From positions 51,259,355 to 51,323,354 of the forward strand of contig NC_016131.3 in NCBI RefSeq assembly GCF_000005505.3: a stretch of DNA of 64,000 nt, written 5' to 3'. Position numbers and translations under genes: made by a program. The notes under the pieces are model-generated. The model saw only the letters and a list, made by a program, of their open reading frames with translations, ran no database searches and was not told the origin of the DNA. Below, piece by piece: positions 10,988-23,140 of the stretch. Position 1 is the stretch's first letter. Each line of letters begins with the position of its first letter. This DNA is from Brachypodium distachyon. Taxonomy: Eukaryota; Streptophyta; Magnoliopsida; Poales; Poaceae.

Positions 10988-11710
10988 AAAATTATTTACT
11001 TCAATTAAAAAAGGTTGTATAACCATTTCTTCACATAACGGCGCGCTCGAACAATTAAATTGAATCGGAGAAAGTATTGTTTATTTTTGCACCAAAACTG
11101 AGCGTTAGTATACGTTCTAAAGTAGATCGGCATGTCGTTTTCTCTGCTTGCTACACTAACTGTTATCGCCAAAGGGCTTTGTTTGGGCTAGAATGTGCAG
11201 CTGGGCTGGCTTTGCTTCATTGGAATAGTTGGGTTGTTCACGAGCCGTTAGATTGAAAAAGGAGGGCATCCGGTAGGGGTAAGTTTGCCTCTAACTTTGC
11301 TTCAGCAAGTTAGAGAATCCCCGACGGTTCACAAGCCTTGAAGGCCTAAGACTTGCAGCAAAAATAAAACTATTAGGAAAAAGAAAAGAAAAATGACTCT
11401 TTCAAAAAGAAGAAGAAAAAAAGCCAGCCTGGACTCTAGAGGCCTTCCCGAGGTCGCCAAGTTTCGTTTCGCCACCGCAGAGGCGCAGACGCACGCTGGG
11501 CTCCTTTTTCCGGAATCAAATTCGGCATGTGAATAAAGCAAGCAATCCCGGAGACCCGGACCGGAATCGTGCCAGCTCAACGAACCACATGCCATCTCCG
11601 CCTGGTTCACGCCGCCGTCCCGCGTACGATTGGAAAAAGCCCCACCCTGCTTTCAAACCCTACCCACCGTCAACGGAACGCGCCGCGCCGCCTACCCCTG
11701 CTTTCCTGCC

Positions 11711-11720
11711 TCTATATACA
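11711..11720 (+). promoter_or_regulatory. TATA box of the B12D-like gene
   Basis: TCTATATACA lies 102-111 bp upstream of the ATG in GC-rich DNA, consistent with a leader of roughly 75 nt. Confidence 0.6.
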
Positions 11721-11821
11721 AAGGCTGGGTGCGACGAAAAAGCATCCTCTTTGCTTTTGCTAGTTGGCTTGTTCGCAGATCGCTTCGTAGGAGGAAATCC
11801 GAAGCCAACACCAACCGAGCA

Positions 11822-12584
11822 ATGGCCACCGGTGCTTCAGCCAACATGTGGAGGAGATGGCTCCGGCCCGAGGTACGTACTCCTCTGTTTCTTTCCTTTC
11901 TCCCTTCCCGATCGAACCAAACGAGATCTGCTGAATTAATCCTTGTTCATCCAACAAATTGCTTCTTCCGTATTATGCGGTTGTGATATGAGTCCTCGTT
12001 CGTGCGTTTCGAAACTGTAGAAAGGAATTTGTTATGCGTTTTTATTTCTGTGTGTTTGTCTCGTGATCTCGCCGGAATTTTGTGTGTGGTTGCTCTGTTG
12101 TCATGATCTGATGATCTCGCCCCGTTGCTGTTGATGATGTATGCAGGCGTACCCGATCTTCGCGACCACCGGCGTGGCCGTCGGGATCTGCGTGATGCAG
12201 CTCGTGCGCAACATCACCACCAACCCTGAAGTCAGGTACCAACTACAGTAATCCTCTACTAATCCTCCTCTCTCTGCATGTGCATCTACTTTGCTGATGG
12301 AAGACGCAACCAGGTTCGGTATTGGGGATTATGATGGATCTGATCTGGGTTCAAACTTCAAAATCCCAAAACGAATCATTCACAAACGCGAACATGCATG
12401 AACGTGAACTTGATGATGTAATGTTGACAGGGTGACCAAGGAGAACAGAGCGGCCGGGGTGCTGGACAACCACGCCGAGGGGGAGAGGTACTCGCGCCAC
12501 GGATTCAGGAAGTTCATCGACGGGAGGTCCAGGGAGATCATGCCGGCTCTCAACAGCTTCTTCACTGACCCACCAAAGTATTAA
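11822..12584 (+). CDS. B12D: B12D-like / NADH-ubiquinone reductase MLRQ-like subunit protein
   Basis: Three exons, 11822-11872, 12147-12235 and 12431-12584, have GT/AG borders and encode 97 residues. The protein opens MATGASANMWRRWLRPE, has one hydrophobic segment (residues about 18-38, AYPIFATTGVAVGICVMQLV), the conserved NPEVRVTKENRAAGVLDN block and a FFTDPPKY end. This matches the short plant B12D family, first known from barley aleurone and related to the MLRQ subunit of complex I. Members are thought to sit in the mitochondrial membrane and to respond to seed development and low oxygen. A TATA box lies 5' and all frames are intact. The gene is divergent from AO across 3.7 kb of transposon-rich DNA. 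Confidence 0.93.
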
Positions 12585-12931
12585 GGGGCAGCCCTGCTCT
12601 CTACAGACTGGAATTCATTCCCAGGATTTTCCTTCTACAGAAAGAATTTACCATTATTTCCCCCCAATTTGGGTGTCAATCGCATCGCCATGATTGTCTG
12701 GCTGTATAATAATAATTTTTGATCGCATACAAATATTGATCTGAATTATCTAGAAGAAATCATAACAGTTTGCCATGGATTTTCGTTTCGGTTTTGGTCT
12801 GCTCTGAATCTGTGGTCAATAATGTAGCTCTGGTTTTACTTTCGAACTATGTATGAATGCAATGTTTTGGTTATCTTTTTTTGGAACTTCTAAAACATTA
12901 GCTGCTGTTGTTACCTGTTGTTTCATACTAT
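12585..12931 (+). other. B12D-like 3' UTR and downstream flank
   Basis: AT-rich sequence with possible polyadenylation context around GTATAATAATAATTTTT near 12703-12720. No other feature is seen before the Copia LTR. Confidence 0.5.
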
Positions 12932-14293
12932 TGTTGGGAATAGGACAAAAATAAAGCAAATCACAATCCCCTCATCTTGCAACGAACTTTGAGGATAGTT
13001 TCAACCAACAAGTAAGCAGCGAAATAAACACAAACAACATGCACAAGTGACACAAGGATTTAAAGTGGAAAAACCTCCTCATCACGAGGAGTAAAAACCA
13101 CGGCTGTGGACCAACCGGTCCACGCAATTTCCACTATGAGCAAATGGGTATAAGAGTCTCTCTAGAATATTTAGAGATGTACAACACACTCAGCACATTA
13201 CCAACCGGTAATCACAACAACAAGCATGAAAGGTAGAATCACAACAAAGCAGAGTTGACACAGCTTCTGTCTCCTTCGGTATTCTGTCAACTGTTCTTAA
13301 ACCGCTAATCCAAACAGCACCAAATTTGAAAGACAAGTATATCCACAAGTCAACAAGCCCTTCAAATTTCAGCTCAATCGGACACCGTTTGCCTACCCAA
13401 ACTGTTCGTCTACCAAAACTACTCTGTTCTGAAACTGCAGTCCCTAAGCTGACAAAACCACTCTCAAATTTGATGCTCCTCTGACCCAACACTCAAACCA
13501 GCCAACCAGATCGAAGTACTCAAAGTAAGGAACAAGCTCACCAAGTTTGGAGCCAATCCAAGCACGTTTGAGCCTCCAATCACCAGCTTGAAGACAACCG
13601 GTCTGGAGTCACCAATCTAGGCAGAAATCATCTCTAGCTTCTTCTTCCTCTCTTCTCACAGATTGTGTTTTTTGTGTTGCTCTCTCTTGCTCTCACAATG
13701 GCAGCCACACTCTCAGGACTTGAGATTTCTTGGTGGCAAGAGTTTTCTTCTTCTCCTTATACAACAAGGAGACCAATCTCAGCCATTGGATAGGGCTGAG
13801 ATCAACGGTTCACAAGCACTGGGCTTGTGGCTGTTTGCTGGGCTGAAAGTTCACCTCCATGTGGAGGGATGGCCCAACAACTAGATGTGCAAAAGCACTC
13901 TCATTTTTACTTGTTGGTATAAACTTGGAAGTCTCAAACACTGTTTTGTGCCTGGCTCGACCAAGGCATGGTGGAGGCTGACTTGAGCTTCCAGATTCTG
14001 CCTGCAAGAGAACGACCTCGAATAAAACAACAAAGACTTGATTGAATGTTCCAGGCATTCTCTTAAGTAAGCTCGAATGACACTGAGCAGAGTATATCAT
14101 TGGTTTAGGGGTCAGGGCCAACCCATGCTGAGCACCTGAGCCAACCGGCCCAGAATGCTTTTTGCCCGTGTTTGGTAGCGGGGCGTGATCGGGCATGACC
14201 TAAAAAGAGCCCAAAACGCCGGTTCGCGTGAGCAAGCGGCTCACGGGCACGGACGGCCTCTTCTCCCCTCGTGCGACCACTTCTGCCCCTGCA
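12932..14293 (-). repeat. 3' LTR of the Copia element
   Basis: It begins TGTTGGGAATAGGACA and ends CCCCTGCA on the plus strand, matching 18433-19796 over its length with scattered differences. Confidence 0.9.
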
Positions 14294-14302
14294 TGGAGGG
14301 TC

Positions 14303-17300
14303 TCACTGCCTGCTGGTACCAATGCCGGCGAGCCGGCGGCAAATTTCGAGCTTCTCCCTTGTCATCACCTTGGTCAACATGTCAGCACCATTGTCATCTG
14401 TGTGCACCTTCTCAATTTGCATTTGCTTGGAATTCAGTACATCTCTAATCCAATGATACCTAACATCAATATGTTTTGACCTTGAATGAAAACTTGCATT
14501 CTTGCTCGGGTGGATAGCACTTTTGTTGTCACAAAAACAGCACATACTTGTCTTGCTTAAACCCAAGCTCACAAGCCAACCGTTTCAGCCACAATAGCTC
14601 CTTGCTCGCCTCTGTTACTGCAATATATTCAGCTTCAGTTGTAGACAATGCCACACACTTTTGCAACCTGCTTTGCCATGCCACTGCTCCCCCTGAGAAG
14701 GTTATCACGTAACCTGAAGTGGACTTTCTGCTATCAACATCCCCTGCCATGTTTGCATCTGAAAATGCAACCAACTTGGACTCACTACCACCAAAACAAA
14801 TCTTCATAGTAGTGCTGCCCCGGAGATACCTTAGAATCCACTTCACAGCTTCCCAATGTGTTCTTTCTGGATTTGACATAAATCTACTCACAGTACTGAC
14901 CGCATGAGCAATGTCTGGTCGTGTGCACACCATAGCATACATCAAACTCCCAACTGCTGAAGCATAAGGAACATTCTGCATTTCGTTCTCCATCCCCTCA
15001 ATAGAGGGACATTGCTTGGTGCTCAACTTGAAATGAGCTGCTAGTGGACAGCTCACAGCTTTTGCATTGTCCATCTTGAATTTGCGAAGTACTTTCTCAA
15101 TGTACCTTTCTTGAGACAAGTACAACTTGTTGGAATTTCCGTCTCTCTCAATTCTCATGCCGAGAATGCACTTTGCTTGACCCAAGTCTTTCAAAGCAAA
15201 ACATTTGCTCAACTCTTTCTTCAACTTTGCAATCCTAGAGACATTCTTGCCAACAATCAAGATATCATCAACATAGAGTAATAACATGATGAAATCATCA
15301 CCTGAGAACCTCTGAATAAATACACAATGGTCTGAGCTACACCTCATGTAACCTTGCTCCCCCATGACAGATTCAAACTTCATGTACCATTGTCTTGGTG
15401 CTTATTTTAGGCCATAAAGACTCTTCTTCAGCTTGCACACATAGTCTTCTTTGCCTTTAACAAGAAACCCCTCAGGCTGTTCCATGTAGATCTCTTCCTC
15501 CAAATCACCATGAAGGGAAGCTATTTTCACATCCATTTGCTCAACCTCCAAGTTGAGACTTGTTGCGAAGCCAAGGATCATTCTGATCATCTTCACCACC
15601 GGAGGAAAGATCTCATCAAAGTCAATCCCTTTCCTCTGGCAAAATCCTTTTACAACTAGCCTGGCCTTGTACCTTGGATGTGACGTGTGCTCTTCTTGCT
15701 TGATTCTGTAGACCCACTTGTTCTTCAACACTTTCTTGCCCTTAGGCAATTTCACAAACTCATATGTATGATTTTTATGCAAGGAATCCATCTCTTCTTG
15801 CATAGCCTTCTTCCACTCCTTCTTGCACTTATCTTCCATTGCATCTGCAAAGCACTCAGGTTCTGAACCGTCAGATAATAAAACCACATATTGATCTGCC
15901 GGGTACCTGGTGGAAGGAACTGGATCCCTACTGGATCTCCTGAGTGGAACTGTTGGTGGAACCTCTGGTACTGGTGCCTGCTGATCCGGATCATCATTTT
16001 CAGCATCATACTCTTGCTGCTGGGGAGCATCTTCTTCACTTGTACCATGCACATCATCATGTACATCTTTTGCAGCATCACCTTCAGCTTGCTGTGGAGC
16101 TAGAGCTACAGGAATTGGGTCAGAATCATCCATGTCTTGCTGCTGCCGAGGAACTACCTTTGTCTTCACAATTCCTCAATTGTTTGGTCTTCAACAAACA
16201 CAACATCACGGCTCCTCACAACTTTCCTTGCTATTGGATCATATAGCTTGTAGCCAAATTCATCCAAGCCATAACCAAGAAAGATGAACTGTCGTGTTTT
16301 TGAATCAAGCTTTGACCTTTCATCTTGAAGGATATGAACAAAGGCCTTACACCCAAAAACTTTTACGTGATCATACGAGACGTCCTTGTCATACCAGACT
16401 TTGTTAGGAACATCTCCCTGCAAAGGATAACTTGGTGAGAGATTAATAAGATAAACTGCGGTCATCAAAGCCTCACCCCAATAGTGTTTAGGCAGCTTTG
16501 AACTTTATAGCAAGCATCTAACTCTCTCAACAATTGTCTTATCCATCCTCTCAACAAGACCATTCAGCTGTGGTGTCTTCGGAGGAGTAAATTGGTGCCT
16601 AATTCCCTGCTGCCTGCAATAAGCATCAAATGGACCAATATACTCTCCCCCATTATCAGTGCGAATGCACTTGATCTTCTTCTTAGTTTCTCTCTCAACC
16701 GAGGCTTGGAATTGCTTGAACACACTTAGCACTTGATCTTTGAACCTCAAGACATAGGCCCAAACCTTCTTGGAAAAATCATCAATAAATATGAAAAAGT
16801 ACTTAGCTCCACCCATTGACCTTACTGACATTTTGCAAACATCGGAATGTACCAAGTCCAGCAACTCAAGCTTCTTGTGAGGAGGCTGACTCTTCAAAGC
16901 AACCCCGTGCTGCTTTCCTACTAGGCAATCTGAACATTTCTTGACATGAACACCTTTCACACCTTTCAACAAATTTTTCTTCACTAGCACTGTCATCCCC
17001 TTCTCACTCATATGCCCAAGTCTCTTGTGCCAGAACACACAAGGATCTTCTTTCTCTGTGCTGCTTTCCTGCTAGGCAAGCTTAGTATGAACATGATACA
17101 AAATTGAAACTTGTTTACCTTTTGCAACAACCAAGTTTCCTTTAGTGAGCTTGTACTCTCTATTTCCAAATTTGCTCAAGTACCCATCATTGTCAAGCAA
17201 TCCAACTGAGATAATGTTGAGGCGAAGCGCATCAACATGCCTCACAGACTTGAGGACTAGCCTTGTACCATTTTCAGTCTCCAAATGCACATCTCCTTTC

Positions 17301-17533
17301 CCAATGATTGCAGCCCTATCATTGTTTCCTATCTTGACAACACCAAAATCACCTGATCTATAGTTTGTGAAGAGCTCTCTGCGAGATGTAGCATGTATGG
17401 TAGCACCGCTGTCCGGAATCCAAGTCAACTCATCACCATCTACAAAACTGATGGTGTCATCAGAAACTACAGTGATCCTCTCCTCAACAGTGGAACCCAT
17501 TTTGACACTGGTTTCTTCATGCATAAGAAACAT
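14303..17533 (-). pseudogene. Copia pol (protease, integrase, RT, RNase H), broken
   Basis: Successive open blocks are: protease with DSGAT at 17072-17533; integrase with the LGHMSEKGM zinc region, the HSDVC and DNGGEYIG catalytic blocks and LNGLVERM, at 16505-17038; C-terminal integrase at 16166-16468; RT start with NKWVYRIKQ and KARLVVKGF at 15402-16169; the YVDDILIVGK active site and RNase H (ALSTTEAEY) at 14529-15383; and the end of pol at 14303-14572. These lie in different frames or are split by stops, so at least four lesions separate them. The order protease-integrase-RT-RNase H marks Copia. Confidence 0.9.
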
Positions 17534-17668
17534 GATCTCCTCAACTGCTGTAATTTGGTTGCCCTCACTGTCACTATCACTGTCTGCTTGTTTCTGAACA
17601 TGCTTCTTATTTTTCTTTTTTTCTTTCTTCCATTGTTCACAATGCCACTTAATGTGGCCCTTCTCATG

Positions 17669-18375
17669 TCAGTGATGGCACACATAAGTAGCATACTTGC
17701 CTTTTGATTTGCTTCTACTTCTTTCAGCTGCACCTTTACCTGGACCTCTACTCTTGCTTCTCCCCCTGAACTGAGTGACTAGCACTTCTGAATGTGAGGA
17801 AGAACCAGCTTCAGCCACCTTTCTGGACTCTTCATTTAGTACCCTGGTCTTCACAAGGTTCCAAGTGACAACCCCATTAGGTGCTGAATTGCAAACGGTG
17901 ACCTTAAAGGTCTCCCAAGTGTCAGGTAAAGAGCCAGGTAGCAGCAAGGCTCTCACTTCATTTCAAATGTGATTCCCATTGAAGAAAGCTGATTTATAGT
18001 GCCCTGAAATTCATTTACATGATCTGCAATTGGAGTGCCCTCTTTGTACCTCAAACGCATCAACTATTTGATCAAGAAAATCTTGTTGGTACCTTCTTTG
18101 CGAGCAAACAACTCCTCCAATTTCTGCCATAAGGTGCGTGCATGTGTCTCATCAATGATATGGTTTAAAACATTGTCATCGACCCACTGTCGAATGAACC
18201 CACAAGCTTGGCGATGAAGAACTTTCCACTGCTCCTCAATGATGTCCTCGGGCATCTCAGTGGAGAACACCGGTTTCCAGTATTCCTTCACATACAACAA
18301 ATCCTCCATCTTACTCTTCCAAGCTTGATAATTTGTACCATTCAATGATATCATCCTGCTGGTATTCACTTCCAT
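17669..18375 (-). pseudogene. Copia gag, broken
   Basis: It starts MEVNTSRMISLNGTNYQAWK, the usual opening of plant Copia gag (nucleocapsid precursor), and runs 103 codons to a stop at 18064. Related sequence continues in other frames (KEGTPIADHVNEFQGTINQ). The CCHC zinc knuckle near 17645-17685 is recognisable, but a TGA at 17669-17671 replaces its second cysteine. It could not give a working capsid. Confidence 0.85.
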
Positions 18376-18413
18376 CGTTCACCACAAGCAAACTGCAAAC
18401 AGCCCAAAGCAAA

Positions 18414-18429
18414 CCTTGCTCTGATACCA
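18414..18429 (-). other. Copia primer-binding site
   Basis: On the minus strand it reads TGGTATCAGAGCAAGG, complementary to the initiator methionine tRNA 3' end, three bases inside the LTR. Confidence 0.85.
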
Positions 18430-18432
18430 CTT

Positions 18433-19796
18433 TGTTGGGAATAGGACAGTAATAAAGCAAATCACAATCCCCTCAACTTGCAATGAACTTTGAGGATAGC
18501 TTCAACCAACAAGTAAGCAGCGGATTAAACACAAACAACATGCACAAGTGACACAAGGATTTAGAGTGGAAAAACCTCCTCAACATGAGAAGTAAAAACC
18601 ACGGCTGTGGACCAACCGGTCCATGCAACTTCCACTATGAGCAAATGGGTACAAGAGTCTCTCTAGAACATCTAGAGATGTACAACACACTCAGCACATT
18701 ACAGACCGGTAATCACAACAACAACCATGAGAGGTAGAATCACAACAAAACAGAGTTGACACAGCTTCTGTCCCCTTCGGTATTCTGTCAACTGTTCTTA
18801 AACCGCTAATCCAAACAGCACCAAATTTGTCATAGAAGTAGGTCCACGAGTCCTCAACAATCCCTTCAAATTTCAGCTCAATCGGACACCGTTTGCCGAC
18901 CAAAACTGTTCGTCTACCAAAACTACTCTGTTCTGAAACTGCAGTCCCTAAGCTGACGAAACCACTCTAAAATCTGATGCTCCTCTGACCCAACACTCAA
19001 ACCAGCCAACCAAACCGAAGTACTCAAAGTAAGGAACAAGCTCACCAAGTTTGGAGCCAATCCAAGCACATTTGAGCCTCGAATCACCAGCTTGAAGACA
19101 ACCGGTCTGGAGTCACCAATCTAGGCAGAAATCATCTCTAGCGTCTTCTTCCTCTCTTCTCACAGGTTGTGTTCTTTGTGTTGCTCTCTCTTGCTGTCAC
19201 AATGACAGCCACACTCTCAGGACTTGAGACTTCTTGCTGGCAAGGGTTTTCTTCTTCTCCTTATACAACAAGAAGAGCAATCTCAGCCATTGGATAGGGC
19301 TGAGATCAAGGTTCACAAGCACTGGGCTTGTGGTTGTTTGCTGGGCTGAAATTTCACCTCCATGTGGAGGGATGGCCCAACAACTAGATGTGCAGAAACA
19401 CTCTCATTTTTACCTGTTGGTATAAACTCGGAAGTCTCAAACACTGTTTTGTGCCTGGCTCGACCAAGGCATGGTTGAGGCTGACTTGAGCTTGCAGATT
19501 CTGCCTGCAAGAGAACGACCTCGAATAACACAACAAAGAGTTGATTGAATGTTCCAGGCATTCTCTTAAGTAAGCTCGAATGACACTGAGCAGAGTATAT
19601 CATTGGTTTAGGGGTCGGGGCCAACCCATGCTGAGCGCCTGAGCCAACCGACCCAGAATGCTTTTTGCCCGTGTTTGGTAGCGAGGCGTGATCGGGCACG
19701 ACCTAAAAAGAGCCCAAACCGCCGGTTCGCGTGAGTAGGCGGCTCACGGGCACGGGCGGCCTCTTCTCCCCTCCTGTGACCACTTCTGCCCCTACA
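18433..19796 (-). repeat. 5' LTR of the Copia element
   Basis: It begins TGTTGGGAATAGGACA and ends CCCCTACA on the plus strand. It is next to the primer-binding site, so it is the 5' LTR of the minus-strand element. Confidence 0.9.
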
Positions 19797-20800
19797 CCGA
19801 GAGAGGTGATGAGGAATAATTTCTGTGCTTTAATTTGAGAAAGAAGGGACAGCAGATGAACTGGAGATGGTGTAGGTTGGCTACTGCAGTATGTGCCCCA
19901 GGAGGAAGAAAGGCATAGGCTTCGGCAAGAGAAGCAAACACGAAATTGGGCGACCTGTTCAGTTTCGCAAGTCAACCAAACACGAAATCCGATTCGCCCC
20001 ACCCACACAGCTAAACACAAGTGGTTGGACCGGGCGAACAAAAGGGGTTGGCCTCAACCCGCCCAGTGTGACCGTCCAACCAAACACACCCTTAAGACAA
20101 GTTTTGGTTTGAGTTGCTGACTTGTGATGCTCTAAATTTGTCATGAAAAAAGTATTCATAAAAATAAAAAAGTTGGTTTGTCAAATGTCACATCCGTGCT
20201 TGGTTGCTCGAGATACTCCACCTTGCAGACTGAAGTTTTAGGGGCAACTTCTTTTTTCAACTATAGATTTTGTTTTGAGGATGGTAAGATGCGACTAGGA
20301 GTAAAATGTTGCAGCTGCGATTCATTGAGTTGTAAGGCTAGAATCAATGTTTTGAAACATTTAATTTATCTATTTGGTTGTTCATTTTTCTCATATCAAA
20401 AGTTGGGATCCAGAAGTTTGAAAAAGCATCTAGGCCCCATTGTGGGTTTCAATGATTATTGAAATAGCGGTTAAGGGACTAACATGTTTGTTGAGTATAT
20501 ACCACTGATGATGAGTAGTTCCAAAATAGCCACTCATGACTTCTTAAATAGATTGAGAAAAGACAATTTGTTCGCATGAAGGTTATTCATGTTTTTAGTC
20601 GTCCTTGATGACAATTAGTCATAGGACAATCATACTATAAAGATGAGAGATTGCCGAGGTTGAAGGATACTAATGTTTGGCACTAAAAAAACATCCTCTT
20701 AGAATCTTCTCTATCGTGTTTTGTTGCTATCGGGCCAGGGTACTTTTGCCTATTACCGAGGGAGAGAGAGGCATTGAAAAAACCAAGTGTGGATTTGGTA
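19797..20800. other. Intergenic, no clear gene
   Basis: The stretch at 19890-20100 ends CCAACCAAACACACCCTTAAG, a style seen at the ends of several grass DNA transposons, but no partner end was found. The rest is AT-rich without a supported feature. Confidence 0.5.
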
Positions 20801-20805
20801 CTATC

Positions 20806-22568
20806 TGTTGGAAATATGCCCTAGAGGCAATAATAAATATGTTATTATCATATTTCCTTGTTCTTGATAAATGTTTATTATCCATGCTATAATTGTATTA
20901 ACAGGAAACTAAATACATGTGTGGATAAATAAACAAATACCGTGTCCCTAATACGCCTCTACTAGATTAGCTCGTTGATTAAAAGATGGTTAAGGTTTCC
21001 TAACCATAGACATGTGTTGTCATTTATCAATGAGGTCATATCATTAGGAGAATGATGTGATGGACAGACCCAAACCTAAGCATAGCTTTTGATCGTGTCA
21101 CTTAAGTTTAAATTGCTAATGCTTTTATTATGTCAAGTATCATTTCCTTAGACCATGAGATCATACCACTCGCTAGTACCGGAAGAATACTTTGTGGACA
21201 TCAACCGTCATCTCGTAACTGGGTGATCATAAAGGTGTTCTTTAGGTATCTCGGAAGGTGTTTGTTGGATTGTATGGATCAAGACTGGGATTTGTCACTC
21301 CATGTGACGGAGAGATATCTCTGGGCCCTCTCGGTAATATAACATCCTAATGAGTTTGCAAGCATGTGACTAATGTGTTTAGTCACGGGAATATTATATT
21401 GCGGTATGAATAAAGAGAACTTGCTGGTAACGAGATTGAACTAGGTATGGTGATACCGACGATCAAATCTCGGACAAGTAATATATCGCAAGACAAAGGG
21501 AATTGAATACCGGATTAATTGAATCCTCGACATCGTGGTTCAACCGATGAGATCTTCGTGAAATATGTGGGAACCATTATGGACATCCAGGTCCCGCTAT
21601 TGGTTATTGATCGGAGAGGTGTCTCGGTCATGTCCACATGTTCTCGAACCCGTAGGGTCACACACTTAACGCTTAATGTCGCTAGGGTTCGATGAGATAA
21701 TAGATGATGATATCGGATATTGATTCGGAGTCTCGGATGGGATCCAGGACATCACGAGGAGCTTCGGAATGGTCCGAAGATAAAGATTTATATATGGAAA
21801 AGCTGTTTCAGGGTTTCGGAAAAGTTCAGGATATTTTCCGGTATTGACCGAGAATATTCTAGAAAGTTCCGGAAGTTCTCGGAAGATTCTGAAATGTTCT
21901 GGATTATTCCTGAGAATTTAATTGGGCCTTTGTAGTAATTAATTAGAGAAATCTAATTAATTATCTTCTAATGGGCCTAAGCAGGAAAGGAAGCCTTCAG
22001 TGGAGCTCTCCACCACGTGGTGGAACTCCACGTACGTGGGGAGGCCGGGCAGAAGGAAAAATCCTTCCGGAACTTCCTTGGCCGGCCCTAGCCCCTTCTT
22101 GGAGGAGGGGCAAACCCTGGTCACCACCCCCTATATAAATAGAGGTGAGGGGCTGGGGGAGAGAACACACCAAGCTCTCAGCAGGATCTCTCTCCCCTGA
22201 GCCCCTCTCCTTCTCTCCCGTGCGCAGCGAAGCCCTGCCTGCGGAGCTCTCCACCATATCCTACAACACGCCGTCATGCTGCCGGGATCTCATCAACCAC
22301 TCCTCCTCGTCTTGCTGGATCAAGAAGGAGGAGATGACATCAAGCCGTACGTGTGGATACCAAGGAGGTGCCGTAAGTTCGCCATTGAGATCGATCTCAT
22401 CGAAAGTACCACTACGCCAACAACGATCCCATGATCGTAACGCTTTGTGGTCTATGAGGGTATGATGCTTATAATCCCTCTCGCTACTTACATCTAGTAG
22501 ATATTATCTTGGGTTTCTTCCGCACTTCTCGTAGGAAATTTTTTGTTTTTCATGCAACGAACCCATCA
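20806..22568 (+). mobile_element. Solo LTR, BARE-1/Angela-like Copia
   Basis: It begins TGTTGGAAATATGCCCTAGA and ends AACGAACCCATCA, 1,763 bp, flanked by a perfect 5-bp duplication CTATC at 20801-20805 and 22569-22573. The opening and conserved blocks (CATTAGGAGAATGATGTGATGG, CCTTAGACCATGAGATC, CCTCGACATCGTGG) are characteristic of the BARE-1/Angela/WIS family of Triticeae and relatives. There is no internal region, so the element was lost by recombination between LTRs. Confidence 0.92.
22131..22140 (+). promoter_or_regulatory. TATA box within the BARE/Angela-like solo LTR
   Basis: CTATATAAAT sits at the expected place in the LTR, about 430 bp from its end, in front of a GAGAGAACACACC leader. 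The solo LTR keeps a complete-looking core promoter pointing right. Confidence 0.6.
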
Positions 22569-22573
22569 CTATC

Positions 22574-23133
22574 AGGATAGTTAGCCGGTACTATATTAGG
22601 GCTTTTGGTTCCATTGGTCTAACTTCCTGGTCAGTATAGTTGGGAGTGTCTAGGGCTAGCTACTTAGAAGTTGTTGTATGGACCGGTACTACCTATTAGA
22701 CTTGGACTGGTACCATTAGGGTAACACTTTTCTCTATCATGACAAGCCTTTCAGTTTCTACCGAGCTCCGTAGCCTCTTACCATTGTGTCTTGCATAACC
22801 CTTGGGTAGGGGTCGGCACCGCTGGGTGCATGTGGCGATCAACACTAATGGTGTGTACATCCTTTGTAGATAGACAACACGAAGTTGACAGTACAATACA
22901 AGTGTTTTCGGGCCGACGTGACCATGGAATCAATCTTTCCTAGACCAGATGAGGCATGGATCCACCGAATGTACCATCGAGGGTGTGTGAAACACAACTG
23001 TTTAAATTTCAAATCCGGCATGTAGCATCGAGCTTGCAACGTCAATATCATGCTAGTTCCTTTTTCAGGCAACATCTAGTTTTCATGATTGACCTTTGGT
23101 ACTTAGATCGAATGGATTTTTTGAAGAGCTTTC
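22574..23133. other. Intergenic, unassigned
   Basis: It contains scattered GGTACTA/ACCGGTACTA motifs that resemble the subterminal repeats of some grass CACTA families. No termini were found and no gene is seen. Confidence 0.4.
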
Positions 23134-23140
23134 TCTCTAC

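Larger units (their letters stand above)
10420..11323. mobile_element. MULE-like non-autonomous DNA transposon with long TIRs
   Basis: The left end (GGATTCTCTAACTTGCTGAA and onward, 10428 onward) is repeated inverted at the right end (to 11320). About 60 bp is nearly perfect and weaker similarity continues for roughly another 100 bp. Such long TIRs are typical of Mutator-like elements. There is no transposase, and two Stowaway MITEs are nested inside. I could not find a 9-bp target duplication. Confidence 0.7.
12932..19796 (-). mobile_element. Ty1/Copia LTR retrotransposon, complete but decayed
   Basis: Two LTRs of about 1.36 kb (12932-14293 and 18433-19796) enclose a minus-strand interior with domain order gag, protease, integrase, reverse transcriptase, RNase H, which defines Copia. 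The PBS is adjacent to the right (5') LTR. The style of gag and pol suggests the Tork/TNT1-like lineage. Many stops and frameshifts make it non-autonomous. The 5-bp flanks under these boundaries (ACTAT and CCGAG) do not match. In a stretch of about 390 bp I counted roughly 14 LTR differences, a much older insertion than the Gypsy element. Confidence 0.93.

Noticed and set aside
13810..14196. A 128-codon ORF present in both Copia LTRs (also 19313-19699)
   Set aside because: The two copies differ at about 11 amino acids with only two or three silent changes, the ratio expected without selection. Its presence in both places follows from LTR duplication.
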